Assembly (NCBI RefSeq): GCF_900639875.1
Contig: NZ_CAAAIA010000004.1
Coordinates: forward strand, 1 to 64,000
Origin: Legionella impletisoli
Lineage (GTDB): Bacteria; Pseudomonadota; Gammaproteobacteria; Legionellales; Legionellaceae
Reading direction: 5' to 3'
Length of the DNA: 64,000 bases
Positions 1 through 10,301 of the stretch are shown here, piece by piece. The notes beneath the pieces were generated by a model. That model did no database searches. It saw only the letters and a list, made by a program, of their open reading frames with translations, and was not told the origin of the DNA. The translations under genes and the position numbers were made by a program. Numbering within the stretch: position 1 is the stretch's first letter; every line of letters starts with the position of its first letter.

Positions 1-89
1 CCTGATCCCATCCCGAACTCAGAAGTGAAACAGACGTACGCCGATGATAGTGTGGGGCTTCCCCATGCGAAAGTAGGTCATCGCCAGGG
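1..89 (+). rRNA. rrf: 5S ribosomal RNA, 3' part
   Basis: The first 89 bases match the 3' three quarters of a bacterial 5S rRNA: the CCCGAACTCAGAAGTGAAA block, the GCCGATGATAGTGTGGGG block and the CCCCATGCGAAAGTAGG block appear in the right order, ending in CATCGCCAGG. The 5' part and the rest of the rRNA operon lie outside the window. The 3' boundary is estimated from the closing stem and may be off by one or two bases. Confidence 0.95.
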
Positions 90-98
90 TTTTATTCC

Positions 99-127
99 AA
101 AGCCAGATTAATCGCTGGCTTTTTTTT
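99..127 (+). terminator. Rho-independent terminator of the rRNA operon
   Basis: A stem AAGCCAG / CTGGCTT with a short AT-rich loop is followed directly by eight T residues, 10 bases after the end of 5S rRNA. This is the classic intrinsic terminator layout and its place at the end of the rRNA operon fits. The following 270 bases up to the next gene hold nothing I can name. Confidence 0.9.
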
Positions 128-396
128 GCCTGAAATCACTGGTTCATGCGCGTTAGCAAGCGTATTCGGCTTTAAATGTGTTTATTTCCCTCCCTCCCTC
201 AAGATTGGGGCACGGTTTGATGTGTAATACTAACCATAGCTTGACCACCTAATCCGTACCATGGAGTAAGGTAGCTTTGAAGCCATCATTTGAATTGGCA
301 TAATAAATTGTACTGTATGACTAAAATTCTCTAAATTTCTATCGCAAGATTATGCGTATTGCATTAAAATTACGCGTTACATAGAGTTGAAGTATT

Positions 397-3213
397 GTGT
401 TGTCTTGTATGCTGTTAAGTCGTCTTCAGAAATTTTCACATGAACTAACTTTAATACCTGATAAGACTGCAAGGGATGTAGATTTACTTCAGGATATTCA
501 TACGTTTCTTGAAAACTTGCCGGTTGAACTTAGATCAAAAGAAGAAGATTTATCTCCAGAACAAACGCTAGCTATTGAAGAGTTTGTTCTGAAGCTATTT
601 GCTGAGCGCTGGGAGCGCATAAAAGACACGGCAGAAGATTATACGTTATCTAATTCTACAGTGAATCAATTATGGATTACGTATGCACAAGAATTAGAAG
701 ACCTACCTAATCGCACGTATCTACAAATTTTATTTCCAAATGTTACCAATAGAAAAGATCCAAATACTCTGGCTTTATTACATGAGTGCAGAAATCCTCA
801 AAGTTTGTATCTTGCACAGGATGGTGTGACTCTATGCCAAGTTAGCGGTCTTTTTTCACGGATAATAATGGGAAAGTCGTTATCAACATATCGGCAAAAT
901 AAATTATCGAAAGTATATCCTTTATCTATAAATGAGCTTAGAAGGCTGCGTGCAAAACCAGACCATAGCTTTAGCGCCCAACATGCAGGATACGAATACA
1001 CAAAGTTCTGGAGCTATCTTGAAAATTTAGTATTTAGAACCTGGGAAAACAAAGGTAGACCCCCACGTATGGCTGTAGTAGAACTCTATGAACTTCTGCA
1101 GTATTTTTTTCAATCGAGTCCACGCAATCAAATTGAATTTCATAAGAGAATATTCGCGCTTAATGAAATGCTTGAAGGAGAGCCAGTAGATGATGTCAAT
1201 TCGTTCTTTGGGCAGGTGATTGAAGTTGAGGGAAGGTCTTGTTTCCTAATCGATGTACTTCTTGGTTGTCTTGAACAAGACCTATCATCTTTGCATTCTA
1301 AACTGCATGGGATTGTGAAATGGATTAGCCAATACGATGCTTCGTTTATTTTGAATTCCAGATCATTACGCCCCCTTTATGAATCATTGCACCTGGGTGC
1401 AGGATTTACAGTCAATGATTTAATTGAAGCCCTACAGAACCTATCTGAAGCAGAAAGTGAGTATAAGGACGATTTAGTTCAAATCATCTTAAAATTAGAA
1501 GCCACAAAATCTTTTGAAAAATACATCATTGAGGAGATTGAAGCATTATATAAAAAACGTTGGTTAACCATTATGGGGAAAGAGCTAGATTATACCCGCA
1601 CTCAAGTGGGTTTAAATGCTCTTTGGATTAGACTGGCCCAGCTTTTAAGCGGAGCGGATCTTGTTTCTAAAAATTACTATACCCTACTCATGCCAACGTT
1701 AAAATCAGAGATTGATCCAATCGAACTTCAAAGTACAGTGAATTTCAGCCTGGACGATACATTACTTTCTGAGGATGGCCAGATGTTAATTTATCTTCCC
1801 TATTGTCTAAGGCAACTGGAGTCTCAAGGTACTTTTTACGTCCCGAGTATGGGATTAAACTCCCCTCCACACCCTTTAACGGAAATCGAGAAAGAGCGAT
1901 TGAAGAGTAATGGAAAATACAGACGATATTTAAAAACATATGAACAAGATGAGATAGAACCTCTTTCTATTCCTACCCTGTTAGCGATTTGGAATCTTGT
2001 CAATCACAGCTTATACCCGGTAGGGTTGATTTATGCCAAAAATTATAGTGTTGCTCAACTGACCGCCGCAGAAGAGGCATTTGATGAGTTCCGGGAGTAT
2101 TTTGAGGCTTTAACACATGAAGAAAAGGAACAGATAACAAAACATACGATTATCTACTATGGTCAAAAGCGTACGTTCGGCGATGTGCTCGATCAGGTTT
2201 ATAAAGGCGAGTGTGTGGCTTTATGTTGCCGATGGTTTATGCAATTGGTGGTCGATTATTTCCCTTGGCTTAAATTCCGAAGAGACATTGAAGAAAATCG
2301 TATTGTCCAGCTCGATGAAATCCGTCATGCAGCCCAAAGAAAAATAATAAATAAAAATAAAAGCAATGAGCTAATTCGCCATCTACAAAAGATTTACTGT
2401 TCTCTACTCAGTCGTAGATTTTCTGAAAAAACACATAGAATATCTGGATTTAATTATGAAAACGATGTTCCAGAAATAGGGGAAAAATTATTTAATCTAT
2501 TAGCTCCTTTTTTCGTGGCAGAAAAGTTTGACTCTGTCCATGAAGTTTATATCGAGGTAATAAAACAGGTTAATGCCTCGTTATTCGATGGTACAAATCA
2601 TCCTAGTGATGATACAAAAAGATGGTTAAAAAGTATTATGACGGGCGAGTTGTTTAGAGTAACGTCATGGTTAAATCCACAGGCGATGCTCAATGTTTTT
2701 CCCGTATTGATGCCTAACAACTCACCTGCACACGATGCAGTGATCAAGGCGATGATTTCAAAAAGCCATCCTTTCATCCGGGAAATATGCTTTAATCTTT
2801 TTTGTTTAAGTACATTAACCGACAAGGCGATGAGACAGTTAAAACATGCATTAGACACCAGCTCAATTAGCCTCGACGAAGACTACTTATTGCTCTGCCT
2901 GAGTGATTTGATTGCAAGGCGATTGTCTCAAGAAGGCTCGAAAAGTTCTACACTCGGTTTTGAATTTCATCGGCGGCGACCGATGGTCAAAAAAGATTGG
3001 GAGCGGACTATTTTACAAGGCTTTAAATCTCTGCCAGAAACAGTCTTATCCATTGCTGATTTACTACAGCATGCAGAGAATACTTTGATAAGACTCCGAA
3101 TACCATTAACTCTAAACTTGCAGAAATATTGGTTTAGCCTGACTTCAAGACGTTTGCCCCCTCCAGGTTTTTCTCATACCAGCGATGTAACTGGCCCAAC
3201 GTTATCCTCATAA
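397..3213 (+). CDS. Large protein of unknown function with internal duplication
   Basis: I do not recognise this 938-residue protein. It has no signal peptide or obvious membrane segment and is rich in helix-forming, charged sequence, so it is probably cytoplasmic or exported without a Sec signal. Two blocks resemble each other: residues about 61-290 and 378-625. Both run in the order ERW or KRW, YT, LWI, AQ-L, a P-x5-7-DP stretch, an EDG or QDG turn, an E-x2-RL segment, then FxxxF-x2-L, FG-V and a Cys-rich helix. The C-terminal third (650-938) is unique. Start is GTG at 397 or ATG at 409. It stands alone between the rRNA operon and a convergent transporter. A secreted effector is possible in this lineage, but I see no direct evidence. 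Confidence 0.8.
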   Translation: MLSCMLLSRLQKFSHELTLIPDKTARDVDLLQDIHTFLENLPVELRSKEEDLSPEQTLAIEEFVLKLFAERWERIKDTAEDYTLSNSTVNQLWITYAQELEDLPNRTYLQILFPNVTNRKDPNTLALLHECRNPQSLYLAQDGVTLCQVSGLFSRIIMGKSLSTYRQNKLSKVYPLSINELRRLRAKPDHSFSAQHAGYEYTKFWSYLENLVFRTWENKGRPPRMAVVELYELLQYFFQSSPRNQIEFHKRIFALNEMLEGEPVDDVNSFFGQVIEVEGRSCFLIDVLLGCLEQDLSSLHSKLHGIVKWISQYDASFILNSRSLRPLYESLHLGAGFTVNDLIEALQNLSEAESEYKDDLVQIILKLEATKSFEKYIIEEIEALYKKRWLTIMGKELDYTRTQVGLNALWIRLAQLLSGADLVSKNYYTLLMPTLKSEIDPIELQSTVNFSLDDTLLSEDGQMLIYLPYCLRQLESQGTFYVPSMGLNSPPHPLTEIEKERLKSNGKYRRYLKTYEQDEIEPLSIPTLLAIWNLVNHSLYPVGLIYAKNYSVAQLTAAEEAFDEFREYFEALTHEEKEQITKHTIIYYGQKRTFGDVLDQVYKGECVALCCRWFMQLVVDYFPWLKFRRDIEENRIVQLDEIRHAAQRKIINKNKSNELIRHLQKIYCSLLSRRFSEKTHRISGFNYENDVPEIGEKLFNLLAPFFVAEKFDSVHEVYIEVIKQVNASLFDGTNHPSDDTKRWLKSIMTGELFRVTSWLNPQAMLNVFPVLMPNNSPAHDAVIKAMISKSHPFIREICFNLFCLSTLTDKAMRQLKHALDTSSISLDEDYLLLCLSDLIARRLSQEGSKSSTLGFEFHRRRPMVKKDWERTILQGFKSLPETVLSIADLLQHAENTLIRLRIPLTLNLQKYWFSLTSRRLPPPGFSHTSDVTGPTLSS

Positions 3214-3217
3214 CGCT

Positions 3218-4420
3218 TTATAGGCTTGTTTTTATGGCTGATTTATGAGAGAGCTTAAGTTTTAAGCCATCCCAATTAAACATGAACAAGGCCAGGATGC
3301 CGGCTGCTAGACCCCAAAACGCAGAGCCAATTCCTAAAAAACTTATTCCTGAACCAGACACAAGGATGGTTATCAGCGAAGACTCGCGATGAGCTTCATC
3401 GTCTAGTGCCGTTTTAAGATTATTGCCAATAGTGCTCAGTAAGGCGAGCCCTGCAAGAGCAATAATAACTTGCTGCGGAAAGGAGGCCACTAAAGCCACT
3501 ATTGTTGCGCCAAATAGTCCAAATACAATCCAACATAACCCAGCAAATACGGTGGCTTTATAGCGTTTGGCAGGATCTGGGTCGGCCTGATTGCTGGCAC
3601 AAATGGCAGCTGTGATGGCGGCTAAATTAATTGAAAAACATCCAAAGGGAGCAAAGATCAAGGTGGTTAACCCAACCCAGCTAATGATAGGTGAAATAGG
3701 CGGTTCATACCCATTTGCTTTCAGTATTGCTGTACCTGGCAAGTTTTGTGAGGTCATGGTTACTATAAATAAAGGTAGTCCAATACTAATTAACGCAGAA
3801 AAAGTAAATACTGGGACTGTGAAAATAGGTTTAGAAACCATTAAATGAACATTGGAAAGATGCAAAATCCCCGTTAACTTAGCAATTAATACACCTATTA
3901 ATAACACGGCTAAGATGGCAAATCGTGGTATAAAACGCTTTCCGATTAAATAGGTTAGAAACATGCTGAACACGACTAGAAATTGTTCTTGCATAGCACT
4001 GAAAATATTCATTCCAAAGCTTATTAGAATCCCAGCTAACATGGCGGACGCTAAGGAGCGAGGAATATGTGCCATGATGCGCTCAAAAATACCGGTGACG
4101 CCGGCCAATATCGTCAGACCAGCACAGAAAATAAATGCACCAATTGCTTCAGATAACGTGGTTCCACTTAGGCTCCCAATTAATAAAGCGGCTCCTGGAG
4201 TAGACCAACCTATAAGAATAGGGGCACGGTAGCGTAAGGATAGCCCAATACAGGTAATCGCAATGCTAAGCCCCAGTGCTAAAAGCCAAGAGCTAATTTC
4301 TGCTTCATTTGCTCCTGCTGTACGGGCGGCCTGGAATATCAGTGCGATTGAGCTGGTAAACCCAACCATCATTCCTACAAAGCCCGCCGTCATTTGATTT
4401 AAAGAAAAGTAATTACGCAT
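3218..4420 (-). CDS. BenE-family transporter (benzoate/H+ symporter type)
   Basis: This 400-residue protein has about eleven to twelve hydrophobic segments and the family features of BenE/YdcO transporters: an N-terminal TAGFVGMMVGFTSS stretch, the GWSTPGAALL motif at about 73-82, and a central LPLFIVTMTSQNLPG motif. Family members move benzoate or unknown aromatic or organic acids with protons across the inner membrane. No aromatic catabolism genes lie nearby, so the substrate is unknown. Its stop sits five bases from the stop of the convergent upstream gene, and rsgA lies 166 bp upstream on the same strand. Confidence 0.85.
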   Translation of the reverse strand: MRNYFSLNQMTAGFVGMMVGFTSSIALIFQAARTAGANEAEISSWLLALGLSIAITCIGLSLRYRAPILIGWSTPGAALLIGSLSGTTLSEAIGAFIFCAGLTILAGVTGIFERIMAHIPRSLASAMLAGILISFGMNIFSAMQEQFLVVFSMFLTYLIGKRFIPRFAILAVLLIGVLIAKLTGILHLSNVHLMVSKPIFTVPVFTFSALISIGLPLFIVTMTSQNLPGTAILKANGYEPPISPIISWVGLTTLIFAPFGCFSINLAAITAAICASNQADPDPAKRYKATVFAGLCWIVFGLFGATIVALVASFPQQVIIALAGLALLSTIGNNLKTALDDEAHRESSLITILVSGSGISFLGIGSAFWGLAAGILALFMFNWDGLKLKLSHKSAIKTSL

Positions 4421-4586
4421 GATGTATGAAACCTTAAAATCAATATCGCTTTAAACGAAATTTTCAACTTCTAATACGACTTTTTCGAGTACTACCGATG
4501 GTTTAAGTTCGGCGCATAGACTATTCACGACGATATAGACTGATGTTATAGGTAAGTCTAGCGATGGTGAGTAGAAGACAGTAATA

Positions 4587-5552
4587 TTATTTTGAAAATT
4601 GTGTACTTATTTTAACATAATTATTGAGACGATCTTGCGATATTTTTCCTTCTTTCACGGCTTCTTTTATTGCACATCCAGGTGTTTTATCATGATCGCA
4701 ATCGCGAAATTTGCATTGCGATAAGTGGGGCCTAAACTCTCGATACCCTGAAGCGATCTCGGCACGAGACATATGCCAGAGCCCAAATTCTCGAACCCCA
4801 GGAGAATCAATAATCGCTCCGCCGTTTGGCAGATGATATAACGTTGAATTACTGGTAGTATGTCTTCCTAAGTTTGATAGCTCGGAAATATGTCCGGTTT
4901 GGATATGGGATTCAAAGGGCAAAACGCTAGTAATTAACGAAGATTTGCCAACGCCAGATTGACCGACAAACACACTCACATGATGATTTAATTGATGTGC
5001 AAGATCGGGCTGATGATTTGCTAGATATTCACTGGTGAATAAAAGAGGGTAGCCTAAGGTGTGGTATTGATTTTGTAAACGAGTTTTCAATTCAGGGCAG
5101 GGCAAGTCGATTTTATTTAGCACAATACACGCTTGAAGTCCAAGGTATTCCGTCATCACCAGATAGCTGTCGAGCAAAGGCCAAGACAGCTCAGGCTTCG
5201 GTGCAACAACAATCATTACTTGGGTGATATTGGCTGCCACAGGTTTGATGAGTCCGCGTTTATCATGACGTCCTAGAACAGAAGTTCTAGGATATCGGCT
5301 CACTACCACACCTTGCTCGCTCCCTTCAGGCAACCAAACCACACGATCTCCTGCCACAAGCGAATCTAATGAGGGTCGAATGGAGCAATGATGGCGCTGA
5401 AGTGCTTCGTCTTCGATTAAAGCATGTGAGCCGAAACGCGTGATGACAACCCCATTCAAGGTTTCTTTTTCTTCAGCAATTGATTTTTGAAAGGACAATT
5501 GTTTTTCTTTAATTCGTGAGGATTGTTGTTTGCTAACTCGGCGTTTGCTCAT
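4587..5552 (-). CDS. rsgA: Small ribosomal subunit biogenesis GTPase RsgA
   Basis: RsgA (YjeQ/EngC) is a circularly permuted GTPase that checks late maturation of the 30S subunit. The 321-residue protein shows the expected order: a basic N terminus, an OB-fold at about 35-95, then the G4 motif NKID (146-149) ahead of the G1 loop GQSGVGKSS (197-205) and G3 DSPG (249-252). The C-terminal zinc site is C280, C285, H287 and C293. Length and motifs are complete. It is divergent from cca, with about 60 bp between them for both promoters. Confidence 0.97.
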   Translation of the reverse strand: MSKRRVSKQQSSRIKEKQLSFQKSIAEEKETLNGVVITRFGSHALIEDEALQRHHCSIRPSLDSLVAGDRVVWLPEGSEQGVVVSRYPRTSVLGRHDKRGLIKPVAANITQVMIVVAPKPELSWPLLDSYLVMTEYLGLQACIVLNKIDLPCPELKTRLQNQYHTLGYPLLFTSEYLANHQPDLAHQLNHHVSVFVGQSGVGKSSLITSVLPFESHIQTGHISELSNLGRHTTSNSTLYHLPNGGAIIDSPGVREFGLWHMSRAEIASGYREFRPHLSQCKFRDCDHDKTPGCAIKEAVKEGKISQDRLNNYVKISTQFSK

Positions 5553-5612
5553 GGTTTAATATGGACTATGATTGATCGTAATGTTTTAAAGTATGAGGGG
5601 TAATTGCTTCAA

Positions 5613-6839
5613 ATGAAAGTCTATTTAGTTGGTGGGGCTGTACGAGATCAACTTCTTGACAGGCCTGTCCATGAAAAAGATTGGGTCGTGGTTGGTGCAA
5701 CGCCGGATGAGCTTTTAAAGAAAGGATTTCAGCCGGTTGGAAAAGATTTCCCTGTTTTTATTCACCCGACAACCGGTGAAGAATACGCTTTGGCCAGAAC
5801 AGAACGTAAAAAAGGGCGAGGATATTATGGCTTTTCCTGTGATTATAATCCTAAAGTCACCTTGGAAGAGGATTTAGCTCGCCGTGACCTAACAATTAAT
5901 GCCATGGCTCTAGATGAAGAAGGTAATCTTTATGATCCCTACCATGGGAAGCAGGATTTACAGGCCGGAATATTGCGCCATGTATCCCCTGCGTTTGTGG
6001 AAGACCCGGTGCGTGTATTACGAGTCGCGCGATTTACGGCACGATTTAGTGCGTTAGGATTTAAAGTAGCGGATGAAACCCGGCAGTTGATGTATCAAAT
6101 GGTTAAAGAAGGTGAGTTAAATCATCTCGTACCCGAGCGAGTTTGGCAAGAATGGCAACGAAGCTTATCTGAACCAAATCCAGAGGAGTTTATACAAACA
6201 CTTCGTGCTTCTGGTGCCTTAGGCGTTATTATACCGGAACTGAATGCACTGTTTGGTGTGCCAAATCCTCCTCAATATCATCCTGAAATTGATAGCGGCA
6301 TTCATACCCTTCAGGTTTTGCAAGGTGCATGCACCCTATCGAATGATGAGCGTGTTCGATTTGCAGCATTGGTGCATGATCTAGGGAAAGCCAAAACACC
6401 GATGAGCGACTGGCCTGCCCATCATCAACATGAACACCTAGGGCTTGATGTCATTAAATCGTTATGTCACCGACTGAGGATCCCTAACGATTACCGTAAA
6501 TTGGCCTTGATGGTTTGTCGTTATCATTTAACCATTCATCGATATCATTCCTTAAAAGCCAGTACAGTGGTTTCGACACTAGAAAAAACCGATGCCTTCA
6601 GACGCCCAGAATTATTTCAGAACATGCTTTTGGCTTGTCAGGCCGATTCTTGGGGCAAACAAGGTGAGATAGGAAATTATACTGAAATAGCTTTATGGCA
6701 AGAAGCACTCAAATCCTGCCAGTCTGTTTCAGTTAAAGAACTCATCGAGGAAGGCTTACAAGGTGAAGCGATTAAAAACGAGTTGCACAAACGACGTATA
6801 GATCGGTTACAATCTGTGAAAAATAAAAAAGGTTCATGA
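5613..6839 (+). CDS. cca: Multifunctional CCA tRNA nucleotidyltransferase
   Basis: The enzyme adds or repairs the 3' CCA end of tRNAs. The N-terminal class II nucleotidyltransferase head starts LVGGAVRDQLL, followed by the RRDLTINAMA motif. A downstream HD domain with VHDLGKAKT and the HHQHEHLG histidines gives the phosphohydrolase activity of the long gammaproteobacterial form. I chose ATG 5613, giving MKVYLVGGAVRD, as in the E. coli protein; a TTG nine bases upstream is also open. The gene heads a rightward run with orn, queH and a CDF transporter. Confidence 0.95.
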   Translation: MKVYLVGGAVRDQLLDRPVHEKDWVVVGATPDELLKKGFQPVGKDFPVFIHPTTGEEYALARTERKKGRGYYGFSCDYNPKVTLEEDLARRDLTINAMALDEEGNLYDPYHGKQDLQAGILRHVSPAFVEDPVRVLRVARFTARFSALGFKVADETRQLMYQMVKEGELNHLVPERVWQEWQRSLSEPNPEEFIQTLRASGALGVIIPELNALFGVPNPPQYHPEIDSGIHTLQVLQGACTLSNDERVRFAALVHDLGKAKTPMSDWPAHHQHEHLGLDVIKSLCHRLRIPNDYRKLALMVCRYHLTIHRYHSLKASTVVSTLEKTDAFRRPELFQNMLLACQADSWGKQGEIGNYTEIALWQEALKSCQSVSVKELIEEGLQGEAIKNELHKRRIDRLQSVKNKKGS

Positions 6840-6849
6840 TCCTTTTTTT
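6825..6849 (+). terminator. Weak hairpin with T-run after cca
   Basis: AAAAAAGG and CCTTTTTTT flank an eight-base loop and overlap the cca stop codon. The stem has only two G-C pairs, so it may cause partial termination before orn rather than a full stop. Confidence 0.35.
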
Positions 6850-6872
6850 CTGAAGTATAAATAGGAAAGAAA

Positions 6873-7439
6873 ATGAAAAATAATCAAAATCTTATTTGGA
6901 TTGATCTCGAAATGACGGGTCTAAATCCTGAAACGGATCGCATTATAGAAATAGCGACTTTGGTTACGGATGCTCACCTTAATATTTTAGCTGAAGGGCC
7001 GGTCTTTGCGATTCATCAGTCCGAAGATTTGTTAAATGCTATGGATGAGTGGAATACTAGGCAACATAATCAATCGGGTTTAGTCAAACGAGTTCAAGAA
7101 AGTCAGATTTTTGAAGCTGAGGCCGAAGAAAAAACAATTCAATTCTTGAATGAGTATATTGAAAAAGGTCAATCTCCCATGTGTGGAAACAGTATTTGTC
7201 AGGATCGTCGCTTTCTTGTGCGATATATGCCTATGTTGGCTGATTTTTTTCATTACCGGAATTTGGATGTAAGCACCTTAAAAGAGCTTGTCGCTCGCTG
7301 GAATCCGAAACTCTTAAGTGGTGTAAAAAAACAATCCAAGCATCTCGCCCTGGAAGACATTAAAGACTCTATTGAAGAATTAATTTATTATCGTAAACAT
7401 TTTATCTCATTGCCCAATGAGAAGGTTAAAGAGGGTTAA
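6873..7439 (+). CDS. orn: Oligoribonuclease
   Basis: Orn is a DEDD 3'-5' exonuclease that degrades RNA of two to five nucleotides and pGpG from cyclic-di-GMP turnover. The 188-residue length is normal. All acidic motifs are visible: WIDLEMTGL near the N terminus, [12 protein letters not shown] in the middle, and [14 protein letters not shown] near the C terminus, which supplies the general-base histidine and the last aspartate. A GGAAAG ribosome binding site precedes ATG 6873. It lies 33 bp after cca and 3 bp before queH. Confidence 0.97.
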   Translation: MKNNQNLIWIDLEMTGLNPETDRIIEIATLVTDAHLNILAEGPVFAIHQSEDLLNAMDEWNTRQHNQSGLVKRVQESQIFEAEAEEKTIQFLNEYIEKGQSPMCGNSICQDRRFLVRYMPMLADFFHYRNLDVSTLKELVARWNPKLLSGVKKQSKHLALEDIKDSIEELIYYRKHFISLPNEKVKEG

Positions 7440-7442
7440 GGC

Positions 7443-8105
7443 ATGGTTACACGTGAACGGTTAGAATTACCGAATGGCGCTGAGCGATTGCTTCTGCATT
7501 CCTGCTGTGCGCCGTGTTCAGGGGAAGTTATGGAAGCGCTGCTTTACTCTGGCATCAATTTTTCAATATTTTTTTATAATCCAAATATTCACCCCGTTCA
7601 AGAATATGAAATTCGAAAACAGGAAAACATCGCCTTTGCTCAAAAACACAATATTCCCTTTATAGATGCCGATTATGACAAAGATAACTGGTTTCAGCGA
7701 ATAAAAGGATTAGAATGGGAGCCAGAGCGAGGTAAACGATGTACGGTCTGTTTTGATATGCGATTTGAGCGCACCGCTTTGTATGCGCATGAACATGGCT
7801 TCCCGGTTATTTCAAGTTCTCTTGGTATTTCACGTTGGAAGGATATGAATCAAATCAATACTTCAGGTGTTCGGGCGGCGGAGCGTTATCCCAATTTAGT
7901 GTACTGGACGTATAATTGGCGTAAAAATGGTGGTGCTGCGCGTATGTATGAAATCGCTAAGCGCGAAGAGTTTTATAAACAAGAATATTGCGGATGCGTT
8001 TATTCATTGCGCGATACCAACACATGGCGTAAACAAAATGATCGGTGCCGTATTAAAATTGGCGTAAATTATTATCGCAATGAAGACGCACAGGAACAGG
8101 AATGA
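7443..8105 (+). CDS. queH: Epoxyqueuosine reductase QueH
   Basis: QueH (DUF208) performs the last step of queuosine synthesis, reducing epoxyqueuosine in tRNA, and replaces the unrelated cobalamin enzyme QueG. The 220-residue protein has the family cysteine sets: LHSCCAPC near residue 18, CTVCFDMRF near 100, and YCGCVYSL near 181; these bind an iron-sulfur cluster and a further metal. The tyrosine-rich [11 protein letters not shown] region is also typical. It sits 3 bp after orn and overlaps the next gene by four bases. Tgt, the enzyme inserting the queuine base, is encoded at 16853. Confidence 0.93.
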   Translation: MVTRERLELPNGAERLLLHSCCAPCSGEVMEALLYSGINFSIFFYNPNIHPVQEYEIRKQENIAFAQKHNIPFIDADYDKDNWFQRIKGLEWEPERGKRCTVCFDMRFERTALYAHEHGFPVISSSLGISRWKDMNQINTSGVRAAERYPNLVYWTYNWRKNGGAARMYEIAKREEFYKQEYCGCVYSLRDTNTWRKQNDRCRIKIGVNYYRNEDAQEQE

Positions 8106-9013
8106 CGGTTTTTCATCAACATGAAGAGATCCCTACTCGTCAAATGCCCGAATTTAATCGGGCATTTATCATTTCAATTTTAGCCAACGGCTTTTTTGTT
8201 ATTTTTCAAGTAATATTTGCAATCTTGAGCAATTCAACCAGTCTATTGGCTGATGCTATCCATAACCTAGGGGATGTGTTAAGTCTAGTGGTTGCTTGGC
8301 TTGCAAACTCGATGTTAAAGAAAAAGCCTACCGAACGGTCGACCTATGGGATGAAGAAAACTACGATATTGGCTGCTTTTGCCAATGGAGGCGTGCTAAT
8401 TTTTACCTGCGGTATTATTGCTTATGAAGCTATTCATAAGTTTTTTTCACCTTCCGAAGTTCAGGCCTTAAGCGTTATGGTGGTCGCTGGTGTAGGGGTT
8501 ATTGTTAATGCAGCCACGGCCGCTTTATTTCTTAAAGGTGGAAGTGATTTGAATATTCGCGGGGCTTTTTTGCATCTTATCTATGATGCTTTAATCTCTG
8601 TAGGCGTGGTTATTTCGGCTGGACTTCTTTACATTACTGGATGGTTGTGGCTTGATCCATTGGTAGGGTTACTCATTTCTGTTGTCATCTTGAAAGGAAC
8701 TTGGTCATTATTTCGTGATAGTTTCCGTTTAATAATCGATGGCGTTCCTCGCGGGATCTCTATCTCCAGAGTTAGGCAATATTTAGAAAGCCTTGACGGG
8801 GTCGAAAGCGTTCATGATTTACATGTATGGGCAATAAGCACACGTGAAAATGCTTTATCCGTGCATTTATGGATGCCAGAAGCATCTTTAAGCGATTCAA
8901 GAAGAGAACGTCTGGCAAAAACGCTATTACATGATTTTAATATTCACCACATAACGATACAGGTGGAGCAAACTCAGGCACATTGTGAGGATGCCTGTAA
9001 ACTTTATTTATAA
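8102..9013 (+). CDS. Cation diffusion facilitator family metal exporter
   Basis: This 303-residue protein is a CDF transporter, probably exporting zinc or a similar divalent cation from the cytoplasm in exchange for protons. Six hydrophobic segments precede a cytoplasmic C-terminal domain. The metal site residues are visible in segment 2 (ADAIHNLGD) and segment 5 ([10 protein letters not shown]), both H-x3-D as in ZitB and CzcD zinc carriers. The C terminus carries a short Cys/His tail ([14 protein letters not shown]). The ATG overlaps the queH stop by four bases, which implies translational coupling. Confidence 0.93.
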   Translation: MTVFHQHEEIPTRQMPEFNRAFIISILANGFFVIFQVIFAILSNSTSLLADAIHNLGDVLSLVVAWLANSMLKKKPTERSTYGMKKTTILAAFANGGVLIFTCGIIAYEAIHKFFSPSEVQALSVMVVAGVGVIVNAATAALFLKGGSDLNIRGAFLHLIYDALISVGVVISAGLLYITGWLWLDPLVGLLISVVILKGTWSLFRDSFRLIIDGVPRGISISRVRQYLESLDGVESVHDLHVWAISTRENALSVHLWMPEASLSDSRRERLAKTLLHDFNIHHITIQVEQTQAHCEDACKLYL

Positions 9014-9104
9014 TCTTTCGAAGGGTGATATCTTTAATTTTTATTTTTCAGTGATGAGTCACCAATTCCCGCCCCGAAAGTTCAGTGCAAGCAAGATCTA
9101 TCTG

Positions 9105-10301
9105 CTAGTTAGAGCGAAGAGTTGGGCGGGAATTTTTGGTGATGAGCAAAAGCCCTTGATGAAATGCTTCAGACGCTTGTTCACGATCGTTTAAATGTTC
9201 CAATAACGTTCCAAGCTCTAAATAAGCTTCAGGAGAAGGACTAAGCTGGATGCTTTTTTCAAAATAACTTCGAGCCTTTCCCCAGAGATTTTTGGTTTTA
9301 CTTAAGCGACCCAAACATAAGAGTAAAGCAGAGGAATGGGGATGATCGTTTAATTGCTCTTCTGCAAATTTCAATTTGGCATCTTTGGTTTGGCCATAAA
9401 GACTAATAAGCTCTTCATTAAATTGTTTCACTAAGGTCCGTCGTAAAAGTGTCTCAGCTTCAGAATTACGTTCTTGTTTCAAAAGATAATGACTATAAAC
9501 CGCTATAATTTCAGGATTATACGCGAGAGCTTTGGGCCGTGTGGTAAAAAACTCATCAACAGCATCTGGGTGATTATGCTTTATGGAATCAAGCAATGCT
9601 TCAAGATACGCGTGTTGTTGCAATCGTAAGTAATCAGCCCCAGTTATTACTTGATGGCGCCTTAGTTCCGGTAGCAAAGCAATGAGTTGAGGCCAATCTC
9701 GGACCTGTTCATATAATTTACTTAACAATTTTAATACATAAGGATGATTCGGAGCTAAATCTTGCAAGTGTTTTAGAGTGGCTAGAGCTTGTTCCCATTG
9801 CTGATTGGCGAGCTGCAATTGCGCTTGGGTTAGTTCTACGGCGATTTTTGCTTCTGGCATGGATTGTTGCGCGTCGCGTAGATAGTCATCACGTAACTTA
9901 TAATCTCCAAGCTCCTGAGCTGCTCGTGCGGCGGTCAGGTAATTTAATAAGGGCGTGTCGGTGCCAGGTAAGGCCTTGATTAAATGATTTTTAGCATTTT
10001 GCCAATGTCCTTCACTGAATTCGATTAATCCTTGGCGAGTCTTCGCGCGAGCTTTCCTGACGCGCCGTTTAGCAAGCCAGCGTTTCCAGGCGCCTGGAAG
10101 ACCCAATACCCAACTAAGAAGAGAGGTAAAAAAATACATCGCAAAGAAGGCCACGATAAACCCAATAATGGCGACCCATAATGTGGTTTCAATGGTCCAT
10201 TTGTTTAATGTAATGAGGACGTATCCCGGGTCTTTTTGTAAAAAAATGCCTAGTAAAACCGATGCTAAGAGGACAATGAAAATAAATATAATACGAATCA
10301 T
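9105..10301 (-). CDS. hemY: HemY, tetratricopeptide membrane protein of the hem operon
   Basis: HemY of this type is an inner-membrane protein with a periplasm-anchored or cytosolic TPR domain, linked by operon context to haem synthesis; its precise role is unsettled. The 398-residue protein begins with two membrane segments (about 3-22 and 38-66), then a basic stretch (KRWLAKRRVRKARAK) and TPR helices to the end. It is not the protoporphyrinogen oxidase also called HemY in Gram-positives. Its ATG overlaps the hemX stop by one base, and it ends the hemCDXY operon. Confidence 0.9.
   Translation of the reverse strand: MIRIIFIFIVLLASVLLGIFLQKDPGYVLITLNKWTIETTLWVAIIGFIVAFFAMYFFTSLLSWVLGLPGAWKRWLAKRRVRKARAKTRQGLIEFSEGHWQNAKNHLIKALPGTDTPLLNYLTAARAAQELGDYKLRDDYLRDAQQSMPEAKIAVELTQAQLQLANQQWEQALATLKHLQDLAPNHPYVLKLLSKLYEQVRDWPQLIALLPELRRHQVITGADYLRLQQHAYLEALLDSIKHNHPDAVDEFFTTRPKALAYNPEIIAVYSHYLLKQERNSEAETLLRRTLVKQFNEELISLYGQTKDAKLKFAEEQLNDHPHSSALLLCLGRLSKTKNLWGKARSYFEKSIQLSPSPEAYLELGTLLEHLNDREQASEAFHQGLLLITKNSRPTLRSN

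Noticed and set aside
4452-4584. Minus-strand frame of about 44 codons between rsgA and the BenE gene that reads protein-like
   Set aside because: It has no usable start codon and a stop just upstream; at this length an open frame can arise by chance. A decayed gene fragment is possible but unsupported.
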